Source: Amycolatopsis azurea DSM 43854 (GTDB lineage Bacteria > Actinomycetota > Actinomycetes > Mycobacteriales > Pseudonocardiaceae). From it: 64,000 nt of DNA. Positions within the stretch are counted from its first letter, which is position 1. Every line of letters starts with the position of its first letter. The stretch is from contig NZ_MUXN01000020.1 of the NCBI RefSeq assembly GCF_001995215.1, forward strand, positions 124,001-188,000, written 5' to 3'. Positions 7,243 through 15,634 of the stretch are shown here, piece after piece. Made by a program: the position numbers and the translations under genes. A model generated the notes under the pieces. The model saw only the letters and a program-made list of their open reading frames with translations. It did not search any database and had not been told where the DNA came from.

Positions 7243-8894
7243 CCAGCACAACCACAGTCCCCCAGGTCAACGGCACTGCGGCAAGCCCGCCGGCCACGAA
7301 TGGACGAATCCGCGGGGCGCTCTCTGCGGAGGTCGTGAAGGCCACCGCGGAAAAGCACGGCGTGTGTGTCCGGCCCTTCACGATGGAGGTCGGCGACACC
7401 GAAACCGGCGAGATCCGCTACGTCCCGGTGCCGTGCGGGTCGACGGTGGAATCGGTGTGCCTTCCTTGTGCTCGCAAGGCAAAGGCGCTCCGTCAGGCGC
7501 AGTGCCGTGAGGGCTGGCACATGACCGAGGAACCCGTCATCGCCCGTGAGACGCCGTCGGAGACGCAGACGGAGCTGGTGGCGTTCCGGGCTGATCTGGC
7601 GGCGGCCTATCGGGAGGCACTGGCCGTCGGTGATGAGGTCGAGATGGAGGAGCTGCGGGCAGAGGTCGCCTCGGTGGACGAGGAGCTGCGAGCGTCGGGG
7701 ATGACGGGTCGCCTGCCCGCTCTCGACGTCCCGGAGAAGCGTCCGGTGAAGCGGTCGACCAAGCGGCGGCAGGACGCACCGAACCTGCCACGCCGCAAGG
7801 TCACCAAGACCACCGTGGGCCGTGAGTACGCGGGGAAGTTCCGGCCGTCGATGTTCGTCACTCTCACCTGCGACACCTACGGCCCGGTGCGGTCCGATGG
7901 TTCGCCGGTGAACCCGTCGACGTATGACTACCGGCGGGCTGCTCGGGACGCGGTGCACTTCTCGGCGCTGGTGGATCGGTGGTGGCAGAACCTGCGGCGC
8001 GTGGTCGGCTGGGATGTGCAGTACTTCGCCACCGTGGAACCCCAACGGCGGGCGGCTCCGCACCTGCACACCGCCCTCCGTGGCTCCATCTCCCATGAGG
8101 TCATCCGGATGGTCACGGAGGCCACCTATCACCAGGTGTGGTGGCCCAACCATGACGAGATCGTCTACACCGATCGGGAACCGTTGTGGGACATGCATTC
8201 CCGGACGTTCGTGGACATGGACACGCGGGAGCCGCTGCCGTCGTGGGACGAGGCCGTGGAGACGGTGGAGGAACCGGCGCACGTCGTCACCTTCGGACGT
8301 CAGGTGCACTCCAAGGGAATTTTGGGCGGCACAGAGGAATCCGGGCGTCACATCGGCTACCTCACCAAGTACCTGACCAAGTCGACCGGCGAGGTGGTCA
8401 ACGCGGACACCTCAGCACAGCGGGATCACCACGACCGTCTTCACGCTGAACTGGCGGTGACCCCGTGCTCGCCTCGATGCGCAGTGTGGCTGCTGTACGG
8501 CATCAACCCCAAGGGAGCCAACGGAAAGACCGTCCCCGGATACTGCAAGGGACGCGCCCACCGCCGAACGACGCTCGGGCTTCCTGGGCGGCGCGTGCTG
8601 GTGTCCCGCAAGTGGTCGGGCAAGACGGTGGCCGATCACAAGGCGGACCGGAAGGGTTTCGTCCTGGACGCGCTGGCCGCTGTCGGCATCACCAAGGAAG
8701 CCCCGGCCCCTGACCGGTTCGTCTGGCGCAAGGTCGAACCCGGCGACACCCACTGCCCGCCACGGGACCACCTCGTCATGCGCGCCATCTCCGAACGCAT
8801 CACCTGGAAGGCCGAGTACGACAGAGCACTACTCGCCGCACAGGGGCCACCGGGCGAAGGTCTCGAAACTTCGGCAACTCGGCAAGCGGCGTAA
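7239..8894 (+). CDS. repSA: RepSA-family rolling-circle replication initiator
   Basis: 551 residues, ATG at 7239 overlapping the tra stop. Features of the family: an early Cys-rich patch (SVCLPCARKAKALRQAQC), motif 1 FVTLTCDTYGP, HUH-type metal motif PHLHTALRG near residue 275, and a tyrosine-bearing helix GYLTKYLTKS near 373-381. It would nick the double-strand origin to start rolling-circle replication of the excised circle. The origin itself was not identified. Confidence 0.88.
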   Translation: MTSTTTVPQVNGTAASPPATNGRIRGALSAEVVKATAEKHGVCVRPFTMEVGDTETGEIRYVPVPCGSTVESVCLPCARKAKALRQAQCREGWHMTEEPVIARETPSETQTELVAFRADLAAAYREALAVGDEVEMEELRAEVASVDEELRASGMTGRLPALDVPEKRPVKRSTKRRQDAPNLPRRKVTKTTVGREYAGKFRPSMFVTLTCDTYGPVRSDGSPVNPSTYDYRRAARDAVHFSALVDRWWQNLRRVVGWDVQYFATVEPQRRAAPHLHTALRGSISHEVIRMVTEATYHQVWWPNHDEIVYTDREPLWDMHSRTFVDMDTREPLPSWDEAVETVEEPAHVVTFGRQVHSKGILGGTEESGRHIGYLTKYLTKSTGEVVNADTSAQRDHHDRLHAELAVTPCSPRCAVWLLYGINPKGANGKTVPGYCKGRAHRRTTLGLPGRRVLVSRKWSGKTVADHKADRKGFVLDALAAVGITKEAPAPDRFVWRKVEPGDTHCPPRDHLVMRAISERITWKAEYDRALLAAQGPPGEGLETSATRQAA

Positions 8895-8904
8895 GGGGGA
8901 ACTG

Positions 8905-9087
8905 ATGATCACGCGTAAATGGCACACCGTCGCTGAGGTGGCGGAGATGCTGGGCTACGGACTGTCGAAGACAAAGATGCTGGTGGCCACCGGGCGGATT
9001 CAATCCGTCAAGGACGGCCACAACCGGCGGATTCTCCCTCAATGGGTTGATCAGTACATCAACGATCGAGTGGCGGAGGCTGCCTGA
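8905..9087 (+). CDS. xis: excisionase (Xis), MerR-like winged helix
   Basis: 60 residues. Starts KWHTVAEVAEMLGYGLSKTK, followed by a recognition turn and DGHNRRILPQWVDQYI, the standard AlpA/BldC-type excisionase fold. Ten nt after rep; its TGA overlaps the int ATG (TGATG), so Xis and Int are co-translated. It should bend DNA at the arm sites to drive excision. Confidence 0.9.
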   Translation: MITRKWHTVAEVAEMLGYGLSKTKMLVATGRIQSVKDGHNRRILPQWVDQYINDRVAEAA

Positions 9088-10301
9088 TGACTGGGAAGGC
9101 ACGCGCTGATGGTGAGGGCTCGATTTACCCCCACCGCAATGGTTTCGCCGCCTACGTGTGGGTCACGACTCCTAGCGGGGAGAGGAAGCGCAAGTACGTC
9201 TACGGGAAGACGCGCGAGGAAGTTCACGACAAGTGGTTGAAGCTGCACCAGGAAGCGAAAAAGGGGCCTGTCGCGACTCGGGTTCCGAACTTGGGGCCGT
9301 ACCTGAACTACTGGCTTGAGGAGGTCATCCGGCCGAACCGGGCACCCAAGACGTACGTGAACTACGAGCTTTTCGTTCGGCTGTACATCGCTCCGTTCTT
9401 GGGAGACAAGCGTCTCGACCGTCTGCAACTTCGTGAGGCACAGAAGTGGGTCAACAAGCTGCCTTTGGTGTGCCAGTGCTGTGCGCAGGGGAAGGATGCT
9501 CGTAGGTCGCGGGCCAAGCAGAGGTGTTGCGCGCTCGGGCGATGCTGTGAGCAAGCACCGTCAGGTCGTACGATCAAAGACATTCGGGACTGCCTGCGTA
9601 GCGCGCTGAACTACGCATGTCGCGAAGAGTTGATCAGCCGAAATGTGGTGGCGCTCGTGACCCTGCCGACTCTCCGGAAGCCGAAGCGGCAACGGTGGTC
9701 GAGTGATGAGGCTCGGAAGTTCCTGGAGTCGGCCAAGGTCGAGAACGATCCGCTGTACGCGGCGTATGCCCTCGTCCTGATCATGGGCATGCGTGAGGGT
9801 GAAGTGCTCGGCATTCCTGATGAGGCGATCAACTTCGAGACGTCGGAGCTGGATATCTCCTGGCAGTTGCAAAGGGTTCAGAAGAAGCTCCTGCATCGCC
9901 AGACGAAGACTCCGACGTCCGATGACGTCATGCCCTTGATCGACATCATCACAGCGGCGTTGAAGCTGCGGCTGGAGCGTCGGGAGAGAGACAAGGAGAA
10001 GGCTGATGCCTGGCTCGACAGCGGGCTCGTGTTCACGACCGAGCACGGCACGCCGATCGAGCCGCGTAACTTCCTCCGGTCGTGGGCGACTCGATGCAGG
10101 AAGGCGGGCGTCCGGTACATCACCGTGCACGACGGTCGCCGCTCCTGCGGGTCGCTGCTGGCGGATCTCGACGTGCATCCTCGGGTCGCGATGCGGATTC
10201 TCCGGCACGCTCAGTTCGCGGTCACGATGGAGATCTACACCGAGATTTCGTCGGACCAGACGCGAGCGGCGCTCAAGAAGCTTGGAGACAGCCTGCAATG
10301 A
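9087..10301 (+). CDS. int: site-specific tyrosine integrase
   Basis: 404 residues. An N-terminal AP2-like/arm-binding region (DGEGSIYPHRNGFAAYVWVT) and SAM-like core-binding domain precede the catalytic domain. Catalytic residues visible: Arg in MGMREGEVLG (~236), HDGR (HxxR, ~348-351) and Tyr in MEIYTE (~384). A Cys-rich insertion (CQCC...RCCALGRCC, residues ~129-155), also seen in relatives from actinomycete AICEs, sits before the core. It adjoins the tRNA-Ala that is the integration target. Confidence 0.95.
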   Translation: MTGKARADGEGSIYPHRNGFAAYVWVTTPSGERKRKYVYGKTREEVHDKWLKLHQEAKKGPVATRVPNLGPYLNYWLEEVIRPNRAPKTYVNYELFVRLYIAPFLGDKRLDRLQLREAQKWVNKLPLVCQCCAQGKDARRSRAKQRCCALGRCCEQAPSGRTIKDIRDCLRSALNYACREELISRNVVALVTLPTLRKPKRQRWSSDEARKFLESAKVENDPLYAAYALVLIMGMREGEVLGIPDEAINFETSELDISWQLQRVQKKLLHRQTKTPTSDDVMPLIDIITAALKLRLERRERDKEKADAWLDSGLVFTTEHGTPIEPRNFLRSWATRCRKAGVRYITVHDGRRSCGSLLADLDVHPRVAMRILRHAQFAVTMEIYTEISSDQTRAALKKLGDSLQ

Positions 10302-10306
10302 CCTGC

Positions 10307-10327
10307 TGCTGTACTTTGCTGCTGTAC
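10307..10327. promoter_or_regulatory. putative integrase/Xis arm-type binding site, right
   Basis: Exact 21-bp copy, same orientation, of 1161-1181. It lies between the int stop and the att core, 50 bp from the core, and contains two GCTGTAC motifs. Function inferred from symmetry about the core. Confidence 0.6.
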
Positions 10328-10336
10328 GGGTAACAA

Positions 10337-10370
10337 AAAGGCCCTTCCCATATCCCTGGGAAGGGCCTTT
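10337..10370. terminator. bidirectional hairpin terminator after int
   Basis: AAAGGCCCTTCCCA pairs with TGGGAAGGGCCTTT around a 6-nt loop; A- and T-tracts on the two sides allow use by int from one side and tRNA-Ala from the other. Confidence 0.85.
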
Positions 10371-10376
10371 GACCTG

Positions 10377-10422
10377 CTGTGGAGCTGAGGGGAATCGAAC
10401 CCCTGACCTTCTCGATGCGAAC
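10377..10422. repeat. attachment site, integrase-proximal end
   Basis: 46-bp direct repeat of 1031-1076. Here it completes the tRNA-Ala gene, so integration regenerated a functional tRNA from the copy carried by the element. Confidence 0.93.
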
Positions 10423-10452
10423 GAGACGCGCTACCAACTGCGCTACAGCCCC
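10380..10452 (-). tRNA. tRNA-Ala (CGC)
   Basis: 73 nt, no encoded CCA. Acceptor stem GGGGCTG/CAGCTCC with the G3-U70 wobble that identifies tRNA-Ala; D arm GCGC...GCGC; anticodon loop TTCGCAT giving CGC; T loop TTCGATT. Its 3' half coincides with the att core and is the integration target of the element. Confidence 0.96.
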
Positions 10453-10524
10453 TGGTGAATCTCGCCCCGTTGTTTGGAGCTCCATGAGCCTATCAGTGGC
10501 TCATGGAGCCCCGAAACGCGGGGG

Positions 10525-11334
10525 TCACTCTCCGGCGGCCCGGCGGAAAGGCCTGGTCCCGGGCTCGTCGAGCTCGTGGAAGGCCGGATCCTCGTCATCG
10601 AGGTCGACGACGACGGCTTGGCGCCGGAGGCGGGACATCGGGGACGGTTTGCGCTCCACGACGGCAGGGCGTTCGGCGGCGACGACCTCGATGTCCTCGT
10701 GGGATTCACCGGAGTCTTCGTCGTCGGCGACCGAGCGGCGCGGGGCGCGGGTGTTGTTGAAGCGGGCGAGGCGGCGCTGCCGGATCTCGTTCTCGATGCG
10801 GACCTGACGGCGCAGGTACACGAGGTAGCCGATGAGAACGGCGTCGACGACACCGTTGGCCCACCAGACCGTCGGGGTCAGGAAGCCGGCGACGACCGCG
10901 GTGGTGACCACGAGAACCAGGAGCGCGATGACGATCCGCTGCCGGAACGCGTATTTGGCGCGCGCGGCGATGTCCGCGGCCTCGGGGTCGAAACCGCCCC
11001 GGCCCGGCCGGTAGCCGCTGCCTTGGCGTTCCCTTTCGGCGTGGGTCGCGCGCGAGGGCTGGGGTAGCGGTTCGGCTTCCGGTTCCTCGTCTTCGAGGTC
11101 GGCGTCGAGTTCCGCCTCGAGCTCGGCCAGGTCGTCTTCTACCGACGGTTCCGTGTTCTCCGCCATGGCGAACTCCTCCGGTCCCTCGTGGCGTGTGCTC
11201 CCGCTCCGCACGACCCGCGCCGCCATGGCCGAGTCCGTCGTCCGTGCGACCTGCTGGCGCTTGCGGGCGACCATGGGCACGAGAACGACGAGCCATGCCG
11301 CTGCGAGCGCGACGATGATCACCGAACTGGGCAT
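10525..11334 (-). CDS. sepX: SepX/GlpR-like divisome membrane protein
   Basis: 269 residues. A first membrane helix (VIIVALAAAWLVVLVPMVA) is followed by an acidic/basic linker, a hairpin of two membrane helices (IVIALLVLVVTTAVVAGF and WWANGVVDAVLIGYLVYL) and a polar tail. Topology and neighbourhood (glp-rimJ-this gene) match the actinobacterial GlpR/SepX protein, the membrane receptor of the gephyrin-like Glp in cell division. The assignment rests on synteny and topology. Last gene of a leftward operon. Confidence 0.75.
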   Translation of the reverse strand: MPSSVIIVALAAAWLVVLVPMVARKRQQVARTTDSAMAARVVRSGSTRHEGPEEFAMAENTEPSVEDDLAELEAELDADLEDEEPEAEPLPQPSRATHAERERQGSGYRPGRGGFDPEAADIAARAKYAFRQRIVIALLVLVVTTAVVAGFLTPTVWWANGVVDAVLIGYLVYLRRQVRIENEIRQRRLARFNNTRAPRRSVADDEDSGESHEDIEVVAAERPAVVERKPSPMSRLRRQAVVVDLDDEDPAFHELDEPGTRPFRRAAGE

Positions 11335-11495
11335 CTCCCGTCACCTCCCCCGATCCACTGCTGTAGTCACGCTAGCCACAACAGTCACACACGCCGCGCA
11401 GACTCGCCGGTTTCGATCACGGAAAATGCATCACCAAATTAGGTGAATCTCACAGGTTGTGGTAACGCGGTCACCGGAACGACCCTGTGACGGGG

Positions 11496-12167
11496 TCAAA
11501 CGCGCTCCGCGAGGCCCTTCGCGACGAGCCTGGAGACCAGTCCGTCACCGGTCTCCTCCTTGGTGATCGCGTAGCAGAAATGGTCCCGCCAGCCGCCCGC
11601 GACATCGAGGTAGCGCTCGAAAAGGCCCTCTTGCCGGTACCCCGCTTTGCCGAGAACCCGCAGGCTGGGGGTGTTTTCGGGGCGGACGGTCGCTTCGAGC
11701 CGGTGCAGCCCGCCGAAGTCGAAGACGTGGTCGGTGACCAGCGCGACGGCGCCTGTCGCGACGCCGCCGCGGACGATCTCCGATGACACCCAGTAGCCGA
11801 TCCAGGCGGATCGGAGCGACGCCCGGATGACGTTACCCACAGTGATCTGCCCGGCGAAGCGTCCATCGACCGTGATGGTGAACGGGAGGCACTGGCCGCG
11901 CCGGGCGAGGCCGCGCAGAGCCAGCCATTGGGACGGCCATGACCAGAACGCGTTGCGGTCCGGCCACGGCCCGATGCCGGTCGGTTCCCACATCTCCAGG
12001 TGCTCGCGGTCCCGCAGCCGGACACGGCTCCACTCGCCGGCGTCCCGCAGCCGGACCGGTCGAACGGCGAGGACCCCGGCGGGCACCCGGAGCGGCCCCA
12101 GCTTCGCGGGCCAGCCCGGATGCCGGGTCTCGATCGGATACGCGACGCCGGAAATGGGTGCGCCCAT
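11496..12167 (-). CDS. rimJ: RimJ/RimL-type GNAT acetyltransferase
   Basis: 223 residues with the GNAT fold: substrate region LRDREHLEMWEP, strand FAGQITVGNV, IGYWVSSEIVRGGVATGAV (acetyl-CoA loop region) and LEATVRPENTPSLRVLGKAGY. Presumed N-alpha-acetylation of a protein substrate. Start codon overlaps the glp stop (TAATG), so translation is coupled. Retained between glp and sepX in many actinobacteria. Confidence 0.85.
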   Translation of the reverse strand: MGAPISGVAYPIETRHPGWPAKLGPLRVPAGVLAVRPVRLRDAGEWSRVRLRDREHLEMWEPTGIGPWPDRNAFWSWPSQWLALRGLARRGQCLPFTITVDGRFAGQITVGNVIRASLRSAWIGYWVSSEIVRGGVATGAVALVTDHVFDFGGLHRLEATVRPENTPSLRVLGKAGYRQEGLFERYLDVAGGWRDHFCYAITKEETGDGLVSRLVAKGLAERV

Positions 12168-13438
12168 TACGCCCGCTGGGCCAGGAAGGTCACCTTGACC
12201 TGCTCGCCCGCGGCGACCTCGGTGAGGTCTTCGTCGATGTTGATCAGGCAGTTCGCCTCGGCCAGCGACGCGAGCAGATGCGCGCCCGAAGTGCCGAGCG
12301 GTTGCACCAGGTACTCGCCGTTGCCTTCGTCGCGCAGTAACTGCCCGCGAAGGAAGCCTTTGCGGCCCTTGGTCGAGGTGATGGGGGAGAGCAGCCGCGC
12401 GCCGACGATCCGGCGGTGCGGGTTGCGGGTGCCGCGCGCGGCGCGGATCAGCGGGCGGACCAGGACCTCGAACACGACCAGCGCGCTCATCGGGTTTCCG
12501 GGGATCAGGAACGTCGGCACCGAGTCGGGGCCGAGCCTGCCGAAGCCCTGCACCGAACCGGGGTGCATGGCGACCCGGGTCATGTCGATGTGGCCGAGGT
12601 CGGACAGCGCCGCGTGCACCTCGTCGCCCGCGCTGCCGCCGGCGCCGCCCGCGACGACGACGATCTCAGACATCAGCAGGCGGCCTTCGACGATCTCCCG
12701 CAGACGTTTCGGATCGCCGGGGACGATGCCGACGCGGCTCACCTCGGCGCCCGCGTCCCGCGCGGCCGCGGACAGCGCGTACGAGTTGACGTCGTAGACC
12801 TGCCCGACCGACGGGGTGCGGTCGATGTCGACCAGTTCGTCGCCGACGGAAACGATCGAAACGCGGGGCCGCGGGTAGACCAGCACCTTCGCCCGGCCGA
12901 CCGCGGCGAGCAGGCCGACCTGGGCCGAGCCGATGGTGTCGCCCTTGCGCACGGCGACGTCGCCGATCTGCACGTCCTCACCGGTCCGGCGGACGTAGCC
13001 CGCCGACGGCACCGACTTGTGCACGGTGACCTTGGCCTGGTGACCGTCGGTGTAGGCGGTCGGGACGACGGCGTCGGCGAGCGTGGGCAGCGGCGCGCCG
13101 GTGTCGACCCGCACGGCCTGGCCCGGCTGGAGCCGCCGCGGCTGGCGTGAACCGGCGGCGATCTCGCCGACCACCGGCAGCTGCACCGGCTCTTGGCCCG
13201 CTGTCCGGACGTCGACGCTCCGTACCGCGTAGCCGTCGACGGCGGCCTGGTCGAAACCGGGCAGCGCGTGTTCGGCGACGACCTCTTCGGCGCACAGGAG
13301 GCCTTGGGCCTCGGAGATGGCGACCCGGACCGGGCGCGGGCGTACCGCGGCGTCCAGGGTCAGCGCGATCTGATCCTCGACGGAACGGAACTGTCCCGCG
13401 TCTTCGGTCTCGGCCGCTTCGGCGATGGGTTCCGTCAT
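12167..13438 (-). CDS. glp: MoeA-like gephyrin homologue (Glp)
   Basis: 423 residues, MoeA/gephyrin family: N-terminal domain I/II (FDQAAVDGYAVRSVDV), MogA-like domain III (VVAGGAGGSAGDEVHAAL) and C-terminal domain IV. Motifs deviate from catalytic MoeA: GGAGGSAGDE replaces GGVSxGxxD, and VAMHPG replaces the Lys-bearing VAMKPG. With the rimJ-sepX neighbourhood this favours the division protein Glp, which binds FtsZ, over the molybdenum-cofactor enzyme; some catalytic role is not excluded. First gene of the operon, behind an 18-bp palindrome. Confidence 0.78.
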   Translation of the reverse strand: MTEPIAEAAETEDAGQFRSVEDQIALTLDAAVRPRPVRVAISEAQGLLCAEEVVAEHALPGFDQAAVDGYAVRSVDVRTAGQEPVQLPVVGEIAAGSRQPRRLQPGQAVRVDTGAPLPTLADAVVPTAYTDGHQAKVTVHKSVPSAGYVRRTGEDVQIGDVAVRKGDTIGSAQVGLLAAVGRAKVLVYPRPRVSIVSVGDELVDIDRTPSVGQVYDVNSYALSAAARDAGAEVSRVGIVPGDPKRLREIVEGRLLMSEIVVVAGGAGGSAGDEVHAALSDLGHIDMTRVAMHPGSVQGFGRLGPDSVPTFLIPGNPMSALVVFEVLVRPLIRAARGTRNPHRRIVGARLLSPITSTKGRKGFLRGQLLRDEGNGEYLVQPLGTSGAHLLASLAEANCLINIDEDLTEVAAGEQVKVTFLAQRA

Positions 13439-13491
13439 GACTGGGGGATCTCGATCCGTTCGTTCGACCAGGCACGCGATGAAGGCCCGTC

Positions 13492-13509
13492 GGTGAACTG
13501 AAGTTCACC
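13492..13509. promoter_or_regulatory. palindrome upstream of glp
   Basis: GGTGAACT-GA-AGTTCACC, perfect 8-bp arms, 54 bp before the glp start in the region between glp (leftward) and the cyclo-ligase (rightward). Candidate operator; binding protein unknown. Confidence 0.45.
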
Positions 13510-13632
13510 ACCGTTACCAGGAGTGATGCGGTCCGAAGCCGTGGAAATCGCCCGATCGGGCAAGTCCCCCGTGGTCCGTGCCGCCGGGGTGGTCGCTGCG
13601 CCTGTCATAGGCGTGAAGCCTAACCTGACCTC

Positions 13633-14229
13633 GTGGGCGAGCCCGGCAATGAACACCTGAGCAAAGCGGAGTGGCGTACTCGGATAACCGCCGAACGGCG
13701 TTCACAGGTGACGGAAGAGCGGGCCAGGGAGGCCGCGGCACTGGCCTCGGCGGCCGCTCGGCTGCCGGGCGAGGTCGTGTGCGCGTACATGCCGTTCGGC
13801 ACCGAACCGGGTTCGAGGGCACTCCTAGATCAACTTCTGGACCAGGGCAAACGGGTGCTGCTGCCGATCGTCCCCGCCGAGCCGGGACCGCTCGGGTGGG
13901 CCGTTTACGAAGGCCCGTCGAGCCTCGGGCCGGGCAGACTGCGCGGGTTGCTCGAACCGACCGGCCGCGGGTTCGGTCCCGACACGCTGGGGACGGCCGA
14001 TCTGGTGCTGATCCCGGCGCTCGCCGTCGACGACGAAGGTGTCCGGCTCGGCAGGGGCGCCGGGTACTACGACCGGTCACTCTCCTTCGCCGCGCCGGGC
14101 GCCGCGCTGATCGCCGTCGTCCGGGACGCCGAACTCGTGCGCGCCCTGCCCGCGGAACCGCACGACGTCCGGATGACGGGAGTGCTGACCCCGGACCAGG
14201 GGGTGGCCCCGCGACCGGTAATAGACTGA
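13633..14229 (+). CDS. fthC: 5-formyltetrahydrofolate cyclo-ligase
   Basis: 198 residues from GTG. Contains the family signature RLGRGAGYYDRSL (ATP/folate-binding G-x-G-x-G-Y-Y-D) and an N-terminal region rich in Arg/Glu (EWRTRITAERRSQVTEERAR). It converts 5-formyl-THF to 5,10-methenyl-THF with ATP, in the cytoplasm. Divergent from glp; 31 nt before the UDPGP gene and probably co-transcribed. Confidence 0.92.
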   Translation: MGEPGNEHLSKAEWRTRITAERRSQVTEERAREAAALASAAARLPGEVVCAYMPFGTEPGSRALLDQLLDQGKRVLLPIVPAEPGPLGWAVYEGPSSLGPGRLRGLLEPTGRGFGPDTLGTADLVLIPALAVDDEGVRLGRGAGYYDRSLSFAAPGAALIAVVRDAELVRALPAEPHDVRMTGVLTPDQGVAPRPVID

Positions 14230-14260
14230 CGCCCCGACGCAGTGGTTCAGAAAGGGCACA

Positions 14261-15634
14261 ATGAGCTCTGACGCGCACCTGTCCGATCATTTCGCCGAAA
14301 CGCTGTCGAAAATGCGTTCCGCGGGAGCCCACGCCATGGAGCTGGCGGCCCTGAGAAGGCGTCTCGAGCAGCTGTCCGAACCCGGCGCCGGTGAATTGCC
14401 GGGAAACGAACTCGAACCACTCGATGACATCAGCAGGCTCGTGGATCTGCCCGAGCCGGACGCCGCGGAAGCGCGCCGGGTCCTGGACCGTACGGCCGTG
14501 CTCAAACTCAACGGCGGGCTCGGCACGAGCATGGGGCTCACCGGGCCGAAGTCCCTGCTGGAGATCAAACCGGGGAAGTCGTTCCTCGACGTCATCGCGA
14601 TGCAGGTGCTCTCGACCCGCGAGAAGTACGGCGCGCGCCTGCCGCTGATCCTGATGAATTCGGCGGGCACCCGCGAACCTTCGCTGGAGTTGCTGAAGAA
14701 GTACCCCGATCTCGCCGACGACGTGATCCCCGCCGACTTCCTGCAAGGTCGCGAACCGAAGATCACCGCCGACGGGCGGCCCGCCGAGTGGCCCGCGAAC
14801 CCGGAACTCGAATGGTGCCCGCCGGGGCACGGGGACATCTACGTCGCGCTCGCGGTGAGCGGGATGCTCGAAACGCTGCTGGCGGAAGGCATCCGCTGGT
14901 GCTTCGTGTCCAACGCCGACAACCTCGGCGCGCTGCCGGACGCCCGGATCGCCGCCTGGCTGGCGAGGGAGAACATCCCGTTCGCGATGGAGACCGTGCT
15001 CGGCACCGCGGCCGACCGCAAGGGCGGGCACCTCGCGCGGCGCGCGGGCCGGATCGTCCTGCGTGAATCCGCGCAGGTGCCCGACGGCGACGACTCGTTC
15101 GGCGACGTCGCCAAGTGGCGTTTCTTCAACACCAACAACATCTGGTTCGACCTGGAACGCCTGAAAGCACTTCAGGACGCCGACCCGGCCGCGCCGTTGT
15201 TACCGCTGATCGTGAACCGGAAGACCGTCGATCCGGCCGATTCGTCCAGCACGCCGGTGATCCAGCTCGAAACGGCGATGGGCGCGGCGATCGGTTCCGT
15301 CGAGGGCGCGCGGGCCATCGAGATCCCGCGGACCCGGTTCGCGCCGGTCAAGACCACGGACGACCTGCTGGTTGTCCGGTCCGACGCTTATGTGCTCGAT
15401 GACGGCGGGGAGATGATCCCGGAGTTCACCACCACCCCGCCGGTCGTGTCGCTGAGCAAGGAGTTCTACAAGCTCCTGCCGGACTTCGACGCGCGTATCC
15501 CTTCCGCGCCTTCTCTCAAGGAATGCACGAGCCTCGCCGTGGACGGCGACGTCACCTTCGGGAGCAACGTCGTCGTCCGCGGCGATGTGAAGATCACCGG
15601 GCCGAAAACGGTTCCGGACGGCGAAGTCCTCTAG
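14261..15634 (+). CDS. UDPGP-family UTP-sugar-1-phosphate uridylyltransferase
   Basis: 457 residues of the eukaryotic-type UDPGP family rather than bacterial GalU. The nucleotide-binding loop is LKLNGGLGTSMGLTGPKSLL; the sugar/UTP region has NSAGTREPSLELL and WCPPGHGDIY; SNADNLGA is the metal-binding strand. It makes UDP-glucose (or a related UDP-sugar) from UTP. Position next to glp matches where galU stands in corynebacteria. The stop overlaps the convergent methyltransferase stop (CTAG). Confidence 0.88.
   Translation: MSSDAHLSDHFAETLSKMRSAGAHAMELAALRRRLEQLSEPGAGELPGNELEPLDDISRLVDLPEPDAAEARRVLDRTAVLKLNGGLGTSMGLTGPKSLLEIKPGKSFLDVIAMQVLSTREKYGARLPLILMNSAGTREPSLELLKKYPDLADDVIPADFLQGREPKITADGRPAEWPANPELEWCPPGHGDIYVALAVSGMLETLLAEGIRWCFVSNADNLGALPDARIAAWLARENIPFAMETVLGTAADRKGGHLARRAGRIVLRESAQVPDGDDSFGDVAKWRFFNTNNIWFDLERLKALQDADPAAPLLPLIVNRKTVDPADSSSTPVIQLETAMGAAIGSVEGARAIEIPRTRFAPVKTTDDLLVVRSDAYVLDDGGEMIPEFTTTPPVVSLSKEFYKLLPDFDARIPSAPSLKECTSLAVDGDVTFGSNVVVRGDVKITGPKTVPDGEVL

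Larger units (their letters stand above)
1031..10422. mobile_element. AICE (pSAM2-like integrative element) in tRNA-Ala
   Basis: The element is bounded by a 46-bp direct repeat that includes the 3' part of tRNA-Ala (1031-1076 and 10377-10422). Between the repeats are the diagnostic AICE modules: tyrosine integrase (9087) adjoining the tRNA, Xis, RepSA-type replication initiator, an FtsK/TraB-type DNA translocase and a Pra-like activator. Cargo is two leftward genes (1675-3615). Unique element length is about 9.35 kb, compact for this family (pSAM2 is about 11 kb). All core genes look intact, so excision, replication and transfer may still work; this is inference. No spread (spd) or Nudix genes were recognised. 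Confidence 0.93.
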
